DNA of 64,000 nucleotides from assembly GCF_001421745.1 (NCBI RefSeq), contig NZ_LMKW01000010.1, positions 401,131-465,130 of the forward strand, written 5' to 3'. Position numbers and translations under genes: made by a program. The stretch is from Sphingomonas sp. Leaf230. GTDB lineage: Bacteria; Pseudomonadota; Alphaproteobacteria; Sphingomonadales; Sphingomonadaceae. Below, piece after piece: positions 1-8,775 of the stretch (the stretch's first letter is position 1; each line of letters opens with the position of its first letter). The notes under the pieces were generated by a model that saw nothing but the letters and a program-made list of their open reading frames with translations, was not told where the DNA came from and made no database searches.

Positions 1-92
1 GGTCGATATCCGGCCAGTCTATCGCGGTCCGATCATGGACCGCGACCCTCCGTGCCTGCATCCTCCCACGTTCAATCCGGGGGGAGACGCGC

Positions 93-1166
93 ATGGAACT
101 GAACATCAGGCTGGCCGAGCTGCAAAAGCGGACGATCGAACACCGCGAAGTCCTGCTGACCGAAGAGGCGGCGAAGACCGCGCTCGTCATGCCGTTCCTG
201 CAGTCGCTCGGCTACGACGTCTTCAACCCGTCCGAGGTCGTCCCCGAATTTACAGCGGACGTCGGCACCAAGAAGGGCGAGAAGGTCGATTACGCGATCT
301 GCGCCGGCGGGAAGGTGTCGATCCTGATCGAGTGCAAGCCGTCCTCGGTCCAGCTCAACGTCAACCACGCGGGCCAGCTGTTCCGCTATTTCAGCGTCAC
401 CGACGCGCGGCTCGCGGTGCTGACCAACGGCGTCGTCTACCAATTCTATTCGGACATCGAGCGCCCGAACAAGATGGACGACAAGCCGTTCTTCACCTTC
501 ACGATGGACGCGATCAAGCCCGCCGACATCCGCACGCTCGAGAAATTCACCAAGGCCGCGTTCGACATCGACAAGATCGTCCAGGAGGCCGGCAACCTCA
601 AGACGCAGTCGTTGATCCGCCTCGAACTCGAAAAGGAGTTCGCCGAGCCCTCCGACGAGTTCGTCCGGATGATGGCGCAACGCGTCCATGGCGGGCGCCT
701 GACGCCCGCAATCAAGGACGGTTTCGCCAAGCTCCTCGCCCCCGCGATCGCCGCGCTGATCCGCGATTTCGTCAACGAACGCCTGTCGTCCGCACTGAAG
801 GCGTCGAGCCCGGTCGAGGACCTGCCGCTAGGCGCTGACGACGACCCGTCCGATGGCGACGGCATCGTCACCACGCAGGAGGAGATTTCCGGCTTCCACA
901 TCATCCAGGCGATCGCGTCGCGCCTGGTCGACCCCAAACGCGTGATCGTCCGCGATGCGAAGTCGTACTGCGCGATCCTGCTCGACGACAATAACCGCAA
1001 GACGATCGCGCGGATGCATTTCAACGGGATTACCACCAAGTATCTCGGCATGTTCGCGGGCAAGGACGAAACGCGGCATTTGCTATCGGACCTGACGCAC
1101 ATCTATCAATATTCGAATGCGATCGAGGCAAGGTTGCGCGAGTTGGATCCCTCGATCCCAGCGTAG
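93..1166 (+). CDS. Stand-alone HsdR N-terminal-like (PD-(D/E)XK fold) protein
   Basis: This 357-residue protein resembles the N-terminal nuclease domain of type I restriction subunit HsdR, without the helicase part. A PD-(D/E)XK-like core is visible: D66 in KVDYAIC, then E80-C81-K82 in ILIECKP. The start is the ATG preceded by a GGGGGGAG Shine-Dalgarno. The C-terminal half (about 230-357) has no motif I recognise. No hsdM, hsdS or helicase gene is adjacent; the next gene is an unrelated ABC exporter on the other strand. Family members are common as solitary genes annotated as type I restriction endonuclease N-terminal proteins. A nuclease role is inferred from the fold; whether it acts in defence or repair is unknown. 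Confidence 0.75.
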   Translation: MELNIRLAELQKRTIEHREVLLTEEAAKTALVMPFLQSLGYDVFNPSEVVPEFTADVGTKKGEKVDYAICAGGKVSILIECKPSSVQLNVNHAGQLFRYFSVTDARLAVLTNGVVYQFYSDIERPNKMDDKPFFTFTMDAIKPADIRTLEKFTKAAFDIDKIVQEAGNLKTQSLIRLELEKEFAEPSDEFVRMMAQRVHGGRLTPAIKDGFAKLLAPAIAALIRDFVNERLSSALKASSPVEDLPLGADDDPSDGDGIVTTQEEISGFHIIQAIASRLVDPKRVIVRDAKSYCAILLDDNNRKTIARMHFNGITTKYLGMFAGKDETRHLLSDLTHIYQYSNAIEARLRELDPSIPA

Positions 1167-1204
1167 GGCGCGCTCCCGATCGTTCCCCCGCATCCAAAGA
1201 CCTA

Positions 1205-1307
1205 CCACCCCGGCGAAGGCCGGGGCCCAATTGAAAAGGTAGGAGTAACGGAGCGCAGTCGTCGTTAGCAACGTCCCCCAATTGGGCCCCGGTCTTCGCC
1301 GGGGTGG
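1205..1307. repeat. REP-like palindrome, family A copy 1
   Basis: Two 29-base arms (1205-1233 and 1279-1307) are inverted copies with one mismatch, built on CCCCGGCGAAGGCCGGGG and separated by 45 bases. Related copies lie at 17363-17466 and 53128-53234. It sits just after the nuclease-like gene and converges with the exporter gene, so it may also end transcription from both sides. Confidence 0.85.
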
Positions 1308-1351
1308 CGTTTGACGGGGGAACACCCGAGTTCCAAGACGCTGTCGCCAAT

Positions 1352-1410
1352 CTTGTTTCCCCGCGAAGGCGGGGACCCAGGCTGGGCTCCCGCCTTCGCG
1401 GGAGAACAAG
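1352..1410. repeat. REP-like palindrome, family B copy 1
   Basis: Arms of 29 bases (1352-1380 and 1382-1410), built on CCCGCGAAGGCGGG with a one-base centre, form a long hairpin. Paired changes in both arms keep the pairing. Related copies lie at 4784-4867 and 23891-23971. With the family A copy it fills most of the 354-base gap before the exporter gene; I see no gene in that gap. Confidence 0.8.
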
Positions 1411-1520
1411 GAGGGGTAAGCTACCGGTGAAACGCGGCCGCCCCGGTGTTACGAGCCAAATGCCGCAAGCATCTGACGTTACGTAGGGCGTGGCGAGCAT
1501 TCCTCACCGACTACCCCAAC

Positions 1521-3350
1521 CTACTCCGCCGCCAGCGCCCCATCATCATCCCCGGCGCGCTCCTGCGCCTGCCGGTTCCACATCTCCGCATACACGCCGC
1601 CATGCCGCAACAGATCCGCATGCGTCCCCTTCTCGACGATCCGCCCCGCCTCCAGCACGACGATCTGGTCCGCATGCACCACGGTCGACAGCCGGTGCGC
1701 GATCACGATCGTCGTCCGCCCGCGCTCGATCGCCTCCAGCGTATCCAGGATCTCAGCCTCGGTCCGGCTATCCAGCGCCGACGTCGCCTCGTCGAGAATC
1801 AAGATCGGCGGGTTCTTGAGCAGCGTCCGCGCGATCGCCACGCGCTGCTTCTCGCCGCCCGACAGCTTCAACCCACGCTCGCCGACCCGCGTCTCATACC
1901 CCAGCGGCTGGCGCTCGATGAACCCGGCGATCGCCGCGCCCTTCGCCGCAACCTCGACCTCAGGCATCTCCGCACCCTCGCGGCCATAGGCGATGTTGTA
2001 CCCGATCGTGTCGTTGAACAGCACCGTATCCTGCGGCACGATCCCAATCGCGGCGCGCAAAGACGCCTGCCGCACCTGCGCGATATCCTGCCCGTCGACG
2101 GTAATCCGCCCGCCCGTCAGGTCGTAAAACCGGTACAGCAACCGCGCGAGCGTCGACTTCCCCGCCCCCGAAGGCCCGACCACGGCCAACGTCGATCCCG
2201 CCGGCACGTCCAGCTCCAGATCGCGCAAAATCGGCCGCCCCGCATCATACCCGAATGACACGTTCTCAAACCGCACATGCCCCGTACTCACCGCCAGCTC
2301 AGGCGCACCCGGCGCATCCACCACGGTCGCGGGCGTATCGATCAGGTCGAACATCGCCGCCATGTCGAGCGCACCCTGCCGGATCGTGCGATACACCATC
2401 CCCAGCAGGTCGAGCGGCCGGAACAGCTGCGCCAGCAGCGTCGACACGAACACCACGTCGCCCGCCGACGCCTCGCCGCGGCTCCACCGCCACACGACGA
2501 AGCCCATCCCGCCCGCCAGCATCACATTCGTGATCAGCGCTTGGCCGAGGTTCAACCACGCCAACGAATTCTCGCTCTTCACCGCCGCCTCGGAATACGC
2601 CGTGATCGCGCTGTCGTAACGCTTGGCCTCGCGCTCCTCCGCGCCGAAATACTTCACCGTCTCGAAGTTCAGCAGTGAATCCACCGCATGCGCGACGGCG
2701 CCGGTATCGAGGTCGTTCATCCGCGCGCGCAAGGCATTGCGCCAGTCGGTCACCATCCGCGTGAACGCGATATAGCCGACCACCATGACGACCGTCGCGA
2801 CGACCAGCGGCCAGCCGAACTTGGTCCAGAACAGCCCGAGTACCAGCACCAGTTCGAACACCGTCGGCGCGATGTTGAACAGGAGGAAATACAGCATCGT
2901 GTCGATGCTCTTGGTGCCGCGCTCGACCACCTTGGTGACCGCACCCGTCCGCCTAGACAGGTGAAAGTCGAGGCTCAGCGCATGCAGATGGCGAAACACC
3001 TGCGCCGCGAGCCGCCGCGACGCGTCCTGCCCGACGCGCTCGAACACCGCGTTGCGCAGATTGTCGAACAGCGTCGTCCCGAACCGCGACGCCGCGTACC
3101 CGACCACCAGCAGCACGACCAAGGTCAGCGCCCCGCGATCGTTCCCCGCCATCCGGTCGACAGCGTATTTCAATGTGAACGCTGCGCCAAAGACCTGGAT
3201 CAGCTTCGACGCGATCACCAGCAGCATCGCGACGACGATCCGCGCCTTCAGCTTGGGCTGCCCCGCCGGCCACAGGAACGGCAGGAAGCGGCGGAGCGTC
3301 GGCAGCAAGGGCTGGTCCGCGCGGGTGGAGGTGTAGGTGTCAGGTGGCAT
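1521..3350 (-). CDS. Atm1-family ABC exporter (fused permease-ATPase)
   Basis: This 609-residue half-transporter has an N-terminal six-helix membrane domain (about 30-320) and a C-terminal ATPase. Visible motifs are Walker A GPSGAGKST (about 392-400), signature LSGGEKQ (about 496-502) and Walker B ILILDEATS (from about 516). The sequence matches the Atm1/HMT1 type, including the Novosphingobium NaAtm1 exporter, which moves glutathione conjugates and metal-glutathione complexes out of the cytoplasm. The chosen start is the ATG at 3350; a TTG nine codons upstream is also possible. It is transcribed alone. The family is clear; the substrate is inferred. Confidence 0.9.
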   Translation of the reverse strand: MPPDTYTSTRADQPLLPTLRRFLPFLWPAGQPKLKARIVVAMLLVIASKLIQVFGAAFTLKYAVDRMAGNDRGALTLVVLLVVGYAASRFGTTLFDNLRNAVFERVGQDASRRLAAQVFRHLHALSLDFHLSRRTGAVTKVVERGTKSIDTMLYFLLFNIAPTVFELVLVLGLFWTKFGWPLVVATVVMVVGYIAFTRMVTDWRNALRARMNDLDTGAVAHAVDSLLNFETVKYFGAEEREAKRYDSAITAYSEAAVKSENSLAWLNLGQALITNVMLAGGMGFVVWRWSRGEASAGDVVFVSTLLAQLFRPLDLLGMVYRTIRQGALDMAAMFDLIDTPATVVDAPGAPELAVSTGHVRFENVSFGYDAGRPILRDLELDVPAGSTLAVVGPSGAGKSTLARLLYRFYDLTGGRITVDGQDIAQVRQASLRAAIGIVPQDTVLFNDTIGYNIAYGREGAEMPEVEVAAKGAAIAGFIERQPLGYETRVGERGLKLSGGEKQRVAIARTLLKNPPILILDEATSALDSRTEAEILDTLEAIERGRTTIVIAHRLSTVVHADQIVVLEAGRIVEKGTHADLLRHGGVYAEMWNRQAQERAGDDDGALAAE

Positions 3351-3471
3351 GGATCGATGCGATGTAGGCGCAGTCAAGCCCCGGCGAAAGCAGTTGGGGG
3401 AACAATCCTGCCACTTCGTCGCTTTAATTACCGTGTCCGATGTCGGCCACCGCGATCCACTGGAGAATGAA

Positions 3472-3702
3472 ATGGAACCGCTGTTCTACGTCATGGCCAT
3501 CATGGGCTGCGGTGACGGCAATGTGAACTGCACCGAGGCGCGGGTGATCCCGGCACGCTACGAGACGATGGCGCAGTGCCGCGCGGCGCTCCCCGATCAG
3601 TTGGCGCAGAACACCGACGTTCCGTACCCGATGATCGGCGCGAATTGCCGCGCGCAAGGCCGGTTGATGGCGAAGACCGGCAAGGCGAAGTCGCAGGGCT
3701 GA
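3472..3702 (+). CDS. Small hypothetical protein
   Basis: A 76-residue protein beginning MEPLFYVMAIMGCGDG. It has a short hydrophobic start and three cysteines (in MGCGDG, VNCTEA and ANCRAQ), which would fit an exported, disulfide-containing protein. It contains AQCRAALPDQL, resembling small conserved alphaproteobacterial hypotheticals. An upstream in-frame start would add 45 residues, but those look like untranslated leader. It is divergent from the Atm1-like exporter. I do not recognise a function. Confidence 0.55.
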   Translation: MEPLFYVMAIMGCGDGNVNCTEARVIPARYETMAQCRAALPDQLAQNTDVPYPMIGANCRAQGRLMAKTGKAKSQG

Positions 3703-3731
3703 GGTTTATCGGTTCCTGCAACGCGCGGGCA

Positions 3732-3816
3732 CCACACCCCCGTTCATGCTGAGCGAAGTCGAAGCACTTGAGTCTCATGTCCTTCGACTTCGCTCAGGAC
3801 GAACGGATGGGGGTGG
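3732..3816. repeat. Palindromic repeat, family D copy 1 (GAGCGAAGTCGAAG)
   Basis: Inverted arms around TGAGCGAAGTCGAAG and CTTCGACTTCGCTCA, flanked by CCCCCGTTC and GAACGGATGGGGG, make a long hairpin between the small plus-strand gene and the end of crtB. A shorter relative lies at about 17203-17256. It may end transcription from both sides. Confidence 0.75.
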
Positions 3817-3831
3817 GACGGGAGCGAAAAA

Positions 3832-4782
3832 TCAAACCCGAGGCCGCGTCCACAACCGAGCATTGCGCACAGTCCTTGGATACAGCGTATTCCGCCGCGC
3901 AGCCTCCCACGCCGCGGTCACGATAAACCCGAGCTTTTGCATCCCCGACGTCGTCACCCGGTGATCCCACGCATGCTCCCCCCGAGCCGCCACGGTCCGC
4001 CCGATCGCCCCATAGATCCCCGCCGCCGACAGCACCGCCCACGCCGAACGGAACGACAGCGCCGGCGTCCCTTCCCGCGCGCTAGCCTCGAACGCCGCAG
4101 CGCGATCCGCCATCCGCTTCGTCAACACCGCAAGGCGCGACCGGAACGGCGGCTTCATGTGCTGCCCAGGCGGGAAGTCCATCTCGACCAGCCACTCCTC
4201 GGGCAGATAGCACCGCCCGACCCGGTCATCCTCCTCCACGTCGCGCGCGATATTGGCGAGCTGGAACGCCATCCCCAGGTCGCACGCGCGATCGAGCGTA
4301 TCCTCGTCGTCGGGATCGACGCCCATCGCGATCGCCATCATGCACCCGACGACGCCCGCGACATGGTAGCAATATTTGTAGAGGTCGTTCTCCGACCGCG
4401 GCCGCCACTCGCGCGCATCGAGCGCGAATCCCTCGATCAGGTCGCGCGCAAACCGCTTCGGCAGCCGGGTTTCAGCCGCAAAGATCCGCATCGCATCGAA
4501 CGCCGGCTCGCCAACCACTTCGCCCGCCAGCGCCTGCTCGGTCATCGCCGACAACTGCACCAACCGCGCCGGCGCGTCGTCGACCACGGTCATGCCGTGG
4601 CCATGATCCTGCCCATCGGCGATATCGTCGCACCGCCGGCACCACGCGTACAGCAGCCAAGCCCGCTCCCGCGTCGGCTTATCGAACAACAAGCTGGCCG
4701 CCGCAAAACTCTTCGACCCCCGCGAGATCGACTCATGCGCGGTAGCGACGATCGCCTCGCGGCTCGGGAGTGCCTGGCTCAT
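3832..4782 (-). CDS. crtB: Phytoene synthase
   Basis: Condenses two geranylgeranyl diphosphates to phytoene, the first committed step of carotenoid synthesis, in the cytoplasm or at the membrane. The 316-residue length is normal. Both aspartate-rich motifs that bind diphosphate through Mg2+ are present: DDIAD (52-56) and DVEEDD (181-186). The YKYCYHVAGVVG stretch (about 135-146) is also typical. The start is the ATG of MSQALPSREA; an upstream in-frame extension is translated repeat sequence and is rejected. It lies downstream of crtY-crtI on the same strand but is separated from them by a LOG-family gene and two palindromes, so it may be transcribed independently. Confidence 0.93.
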   Translation of the reverse strand: MSQALPSREAIVATAHESISRGSKSFAAASLLFDKPTRERAWLLYAWCRRCDDIADGQDHGHGMTVVDDAPARLVQLSAMTEQALAGEVVGEPAFDAMRIFAAETRLPKRFARDLIEGFALDAREWRPRSENDLYKYCYHVAGVVGCMMAIAMGVDPDDEDTLDRACDLGMAFQLANIARDVEEDDRVGRCYLPEEWLVEMDFPPGQHMKPPFRSRLAVLTKRMADRAAAFEASAREGTPALSFRSAWAVLSAAGIYGAIGRTVAARGEHAWDHRVTTSGMQKLGFIVTAAWEAARRNTLYPRTVRNARLWTRPRV

Positions 4783-4783
4783 T

Positions 4784-4867
4784 CTAGTTCCCCCGCGAAC
4801 GCGGGGGCCCAGGACCACAAACGCGCCGCCCGCGACTCCTGGGCTCCCGCCTTCGCGGGAGAACAAG
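4784..4867. repeat. REP-like palindrome, family B copy 2
   Basis: Arms 4784-4814 and 4837-4867 carry the CCCGCGAA-CGGG core of the copy at 1352-1410. The repeat fills the gap between the LOG-family gene and crtB, ending two bases upstream of the crtB ATG, so the crtB ribosome-binding region lies inside it. Confidence 0.8.
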
Positions 4868-4894
4868 AAGCGGCGAAGTTCACCGTCTCCAAGC

Positions 4895-5476
4895 TCACAA
4901 ATCCGACGCGTTCATCCGCACGATCGGCTGCGTCGGCACATGCTCCGCCATCCGGTCGAGCAGAACGTCCAGCGTATCCGCCACGATCAACAAATCCCGG
5001 TGCTGCGGCCGCAAAAACCCAACCTCGCCCATCTTCGCCCAGAACGCGATCAGGTGATCGTAATACCCAGCGGTATTCAGCAATCCGACCGGATCCGCAT
5101 GATAGCCAAGCTGCGCCCAGCTCAGCGCCTCCCACAGCTCGTCCATCGTCCCCGTCCCACCCGGGATCGTCACGAACCCGTCGGAGAGATCGGTGAACAT
5201 CTGCTTGCGCTGATGCATGCCGCTGACGACGTGCAACTCGGTCAGCCCCCGATGCGCAACCTCCGCATCGACCAGCGCCTGAGGAATAACCCCAATAACC
5301 TCGCCACCACCCTCAAGCGCCCCATCCGCGATCGCGCCCATCAGTCCGGTCCGCCCACCGCCATAAACGAGGCCAATACCCCGCTCGGCAAAAGCCAGCC
5401 CCAGCGCCCGAGCGCCTTCGATATAGGTGGGATCAGCCGGCGTAGCCGACCCGCAATACACAGCAAGTCTCTTCAT
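4895..5476 (-). CDS. LOG-family phosphoribohydrolase (TIGR00730-like)
   Basis: A 193-residue Rossmann-fold protein with the family signature PGGTGTMDE (105-113) and the upstream GGGRTGLMG motif (39-47). LOG proteins cleave nucleoside 5'-monophosphates (cytokinin ribosides, AMP) to the free base and ribose 5-phosphate; many bacterial members are annotated only by family. It sits between crtI and crtB on the same strand, bounded by palindromes on both sides, although no link to carotenoids is known. Catalytic residues look intact. The physiological substrate cannot be read from the sequence. Confidence 0.88.
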   Translation of the reverse strand: MKRLAVYCGSATPADPTYIEGARALGLAFAERGIGLVYGGGRTGLMGAIADGALEGGGEVIGVIPQALVDAEVAHRGLTELHVVSGMHQRKQMFTDLSDGFVTIPGGTGTMDELWEALSWAQLGYHADPVGLLNTAGYYDHLIAFWAKMGEVGFLRPQHRDLLIVADTLDVLLDRMAEHVPTQPIVRMNASDL

Positions 5477-5522
5477 CCCGCACCGCTAGGGGAAGCGCGC
5501 GGGGTGTCGCAAGAGAAGAATG

Positions 5523-5668
5523 GGTTCACGCGGAGACGCGGAGACGCGGAGGTGTCGCGTTCCGGACAGCGCTCGCGCTGTCTTCATGCTCGTTCCGTAA
5601 CCCGTTGGAGACACGGTCGCTACGCGACAAGCGCAACACCTCCGCGTCTCCGCGTCTCCGCGTGAACC
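5523..5668. repeat. Perfect 33-base inverted repeat, family F
   Basis: Arms 5523-5555 and 5636-5668 are exact reverse complements, each containing a tandem GGAGACGC unit (GCGGAGACGCGGAGACGCGG). They are separated by 80 bases. The right arm ends four bases beyond the crtI stop codon, so the structure sits exactly in the crtI/LOG-gene gap. No second copy of this unit was seen in the window. Confidence 0.85.
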
Positions 5669-5672
5669 AACC

Positions 5673-7151
5673 TTACTTCTCGCCCTCGAGCATCAACCGA
5701 GCCGTAGCCTTCGCACTCCCGACTACCCCCGGAATGCCCGCCCCCGGATGAGTCCCAGCGCCCACGAAGTACATATTCGGAATATGCTCGTCGCGGTTGT
5801 GCACGCGGAAATACGCACTCTGCGTCAACACCGGCTCCAGCGAGAACGCGCTACCCAGATGCGCATTCAGATCCTCCGCGAAATCCTTCGGCGCGTACGA
5901 GAATTTCGTCACGATCCGCTCATGGATATCCGGGATCAACCGCCGCCCGATCTCGTCGAGGATGCGCTTCTCCAGGATCGGCGCGATCTCGTCCCAGTCG
6001 ACCGGGAATTTCCCGAGATGCGGCACCGGCGCCAGCGCGTAAAACGTCGAATGCCCCTCCGGCGCCAACGAAGGATCGGTCACAGTCGGATGATGCAAAT
6101 ACAGCGAGAAGTCCTCGCTCAGAACGCCGTGGTCGTAAATGTCCTCGAGCAGCCCCTTATAGCGCGGCCCGAACAGGATCATGTGGTGCGGGATGCCCGG
6201 CCACGTGCCCTTGATCCCGAAATGCACCACGAACAGCGACGGCGAATATTTCTTCCGCTCGAGCGACCCGGTTTTCCGCTTGGCACTGCGCGACGTCGCC
6301 AGCAGGTCGCGATACGTGTGCATGATGTCGCTGTTCGCCGCGATCGCATCCGCCTGACCCGACCAGCCGCTAGCGCACGTCACGCCCGTCGCCCGGTCGC
6401 CCAGAGTCTCGATCGACGTCACGGGATCGTCGAGCCGCAGCACGCCGCCTAAGCGCTCGAACTGCGTCACCAGCGCCGCGACCAGCCGGTTGGTCCCGCC
6501 GCGTGCGAACCACACCCCGCCATCACGCTCCAACTTGTGGATCAGCGCATAGATCGCGCTCGTCGTCATCGGATTGCCGCCGACCAGCAGCGTGTGGAAG
6601 CTCAACGCCTCGCGTAGTTTCTCGGACTTCACGAAGCTCGACACGATCGAATAGACCGACCGCCACGCCTGGTATTTCGCCAGCGCGGGCGCCGCCTTGA
6701 TCATCGACCCGAAGTCGAGGAACGCGACATGGCCGAGCTTCTCATAGCCCTCATGGAACACACCCGCCGAATATTGCAGGAACTTCTCGTACCCCGCCCA
6801 GTCGCCGGGATGCAGCTTCTCGATCTCGGCGCGCATCTGCACGTCGTCGTTGGTGTAGTCGAAGTTCGTTCCGTCGGGCCAGTTCAGGCGGTAGAACGGC
6901 AGCACCGGATCGAGCGTCACGTCCTCGCTCATGTCGCGCCCGGTCAGCGCCCACAGCTCGCGCAGGCAATCCGGATCGGTGATGACGGTCGGCCCCGCAT
7001 CGAAGGTGAAGCCATCGCGTTCCCAGAAATACCCACGCCCACCCGGCTTGTCGCGGCTCTCGACGATCGTCGTCTGCACGCCCGCGGATTGCAGCCGGAT
7101 CGCGAGCGCCAGCCCGCCGAAACCTGCGCCGATGACTATTGCGGTCTTCAT
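5673..7151 (-). CDS. crtI: Phytoene desaturase
   Basis: An FAD-dependent desaturase that converts phytoene to lycopene in successive steps at the membrane. The 492-residue protein starts MKTAIVIGAGFGGLALAIRL, with the dinucleotide-binding GAGFGG at 8-13. Near the C-terminus lies the GAGTHPGAGIPGVVGSAK segment typical of CrtI enzymes. The start codon overlaps the crtY stop codon by four bases (ATGA), indicating translational coupling. The frame is open 134 codons upstream, but that stretch is the crtY coding region read in another frame. Confidence 0.95.
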   Translation of the reverse strand: MKTAIVIGAGFGGLALAIRLQSAGVQTTIVESRDKPGGRGYFWERDGFTFDAGPTVITDPDCLRELWALTGRDMSEDVTLDPVLPFYRLNWPDGTNFDYTNDDVQMRAEIEKLHPGDWAGYEKFLQYSAGVFHEGYEKLGHVAFLDFGSMIKAAPALAKYQAWRSVYSIVSSFVKSEKLREALSFHTLLVGGNPMTTSAIYALIHKLERDGGVWFARGGTNRLVAALVTQFERLGGVLRLDDPVTSIETLGDRATGVTCASGWSGQADAIAANSDIMHTYRDLLATSRSAKRKTGSLERKKYSPSLFVVHFGIKGTWPGIPHHMILFGPRYKGLLEDIYDHGVLSEDFSLYLHHPTVTDPSLAPEGHSTFYALAPVPHLGKFPVDWDEIAPILEKRILDEIGRRLIPDIHERIVTKFSYAPKDFAEDLNAHLGSAFSLEPVLTQSAYFRVHNRDEHIPNMYFVGAGTHPGAGIPGVVGSAKATARLMLEGEK

Positions 7152-8314
7152 GATGACATACTGCCTGCGATGGCGCGGACGGCGCGCACGATGGGGACGG
7201 GGGGCTTGCCGGTCAGAACGCGCGCCTTGTCGGAAAGCGTCGAGCGTCCGGCGTAGAAACGGCCGATGAGCGAGGGGGAGAGGCGGTAGAAGCGCTCGAG
7301 GATGCGGTAGCGTTCCTCCGGCTCGGCGGCGCGAAACAACATCGTGTCGAGCATCCGGTAGAACCCGCGGCTCTTCCACGTCGCCCGCGCCATCGCATGC
7401 GTCGCATCGTGGAGTTTCGCGCCCGAAAAATCGCTGAGCCCTGCAAGCATCGCCGCGGTCCGCACCGCGTCGGGCAACGAATAGCCGGTCGTCGGATGAA
7501 ACATCCCCGCGCGCATGCCGGCCTTGGCCACCCGAGCACCGCCCGACCGCCAATACGCCTCGAAATCGCCCCCCATCGCGACCGGCAACACGCCGGACTC
7601 CTCGCGCACGACGCTCTCGACCGACCAGCCGCGTACCGTGACATAGTCATCGATCCGCGCGCCCAGCACCGGAATATCAAGATCGGGCGTGTCGCTATAG
7701 TAAGTGTCCTCGACGAACATCCGCTCGGGTGAGAACGGCAGGCAGTAGACAAAGCGATACCCGTCAATCTGCGGAATGGTCGCATCCATGACCATCGGCC
7801 GCGGGCTTTCGTGCGGCACGCTCAACGCCAGTTCGCGCCCGAGAAACTTCTGCCACGCGAGATCGAGCAGCGACAGGTCGCCCGCCCCCCGCGCGTCGAT
7901 TACGCCAGTCGCCTCGATCCGGTCGCCATCCGCCATCACAACCGCGGTCGCACTAGCCCCCGAGACCTTCCGCCCAAGCATCAAAGCATCTGCAGGAAGT
8001 ACGCGGCGAACTTCGCGGTCGAGCCGCGTGCTCTCGATTGAATAATAGGTCGCGTCGATCGTCCGCTCATGCGCCGGGAAACGCACATCGTATCCGCGCC
8101 ACGCATGCACCACGAGCGGCGCGACGATCCAGCGGTCTCCTTGCGCCACGTCGCTGCCGAAGAACGACCAGAGATGATTGCCGCCGACCGTCTGCGCTGA
8201 ATCAATCAGCCGCACGTCGAGCGCCGGATGCTTGGCCTTGAGCGCCAGCGCGATCATCCCGCCGGCCAAACCCGCGCCAACGATCGCAACGTCGCAGGAG
8301 ATCGTCGATGCCAT
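7148..8314 (-). CDS. crtY: Lycopene beta-cyclase
   Basis: Cyclises the ends of lycopene to give beta-carotene. The 388-residue protein has an N-terminal dinucleotide-binding motif VGAGLAGG (about 12-19) and the CrtY-type segments GGNHLWSFF and MRAGMFHPTTGYSLPDAV. The ATG of MASTISCDVA is preferred over one 17 codons upstream because it begins directly before the flavin-binding fold. It is the first gene of the crtY-crtI pair. crtE, crtZ, crtW and crtG are not in this window, so the final pigment cannot be predicted from it. Confidence 0.93.
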   Translation of the reverse strand: MASTISCDVAIVGAGLAGGMIALALKAKHPALDVRLIDSAQTVGGNHLWSFFGSDVAQGDRWIVAPLVVHAWRGYDVRFPAHERTIDATYYSIESTRLDREVRRVLPADALMLGRKVSGASATAVVMADGDRIEATGVIDARGAGDLSLLDLAWQKFLGRELALSVPHESPRPMVMDATIPQIDGYRFVYCLPFSPERMFVEDTYYSDTPDLDIPVLGARIDDYVTVRGWSVESVVREESGVLPVAMGGDFEAYWRSGGARVAKAGMRAGMFHPTTGYSLPDAVRTAAMLAGLSDFSGAKLHDATHAMARATWKSRGFYRMLDTMLFRAAEPEERYRILERFYRLSPSLIGRFYAGRSTLSDKARVLTGKPPVPIVRAVRAIAGSMSS

Positions 8315-8421
8315 GCCTCCGACTAGCGCAAAGCGGAGGACACGAAAACAACCTTTCCGAACCAATCGCCCGCGAAGACAACCTGCGTTGCCGGGGGAGG
8401 GCAGGGGAGGGGCTCACCTCA

Positions 8422-8545
8422 ATCCTCCCCCGCCAGGGGGAGGTGGCTGGCCCTAGCCAGACGGAGGGGGAGGAAAGGGAAACCTCCGTTCCGCATCCTC
8501 CCCCTCCGTCACCTTCGGCGACACCTCCCCCTGGCGGGGGAGGAT
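8422..8545. repeat. Nested palindrome, family E copy 1 (CCTCCCCCGCCAGGGGGAGG)
   Basis: Outer arms 8422-8445 and 8522-8545 and inner arms 8461-8474 and 8496-8509 form a nested hairpin based on ATCCTCCCCCGCCAGGGGGA. A close copy lies at 24878-25002. With the family G arms it fills much of the 461-base gap (8315-8775) between divergent crtY and the acetyltransferase gene; I see no gene there. The crtY promoter must lie in or next to this repeat. Confidence 0.85.
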
Positions 8546-8612
8546 CAAACGATGGATCATCGCCACGCCTGAACTGTGCAAACCGTACGACGAGAAAAAG
8601 CCCAACCTGCCC

Positions 8613-8722
8613 CCCTCCCTGGAAGGGAGGGGCTGGGGGTAGGGGGGCTGGCCTCCGCAAACCGGAACGCGAGCGGCTCAAGCGGGCCGACCCACCCCCG
8701 CCCCCTCCCTTCCAGGGAGGGG
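8613..8722. repeat. Palindrome pair, family G (CCCCTCCCTGGAAGGGAGGGG)
   Basis: Two short palindromes, CCCCTCCCTGGAAGGGAGGGG at 8613-8633 and CCCCTCCCTTCCAGGGAGGGG at 8702-8722, are inverted with respect to each other and so can pair internally or with one another. They occupy the rest of the crtY/acetyltransferase intergenic region. Confidence 0.75.
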
Positions 8723-8775
8723 AGAGTGCGCAGCGACGGATACCCCTAAACCAAGATCCGCCGTAGACAGTAAGA

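Noticed and set aside
1195..1420. The repeats near 1.2-1.4 kb as a CRISPR array
   Set aside because: The units are inverted, not direct, repeats, and there are no evenly spaced unique spacers.
3832..8314. A complete zeaxanthin or nostoxanthin gene cluster
   Set aside because: Only crtY, crtI and crtB are present; no crtE, crtZ, crtG or crtW sequence is seen in the window.
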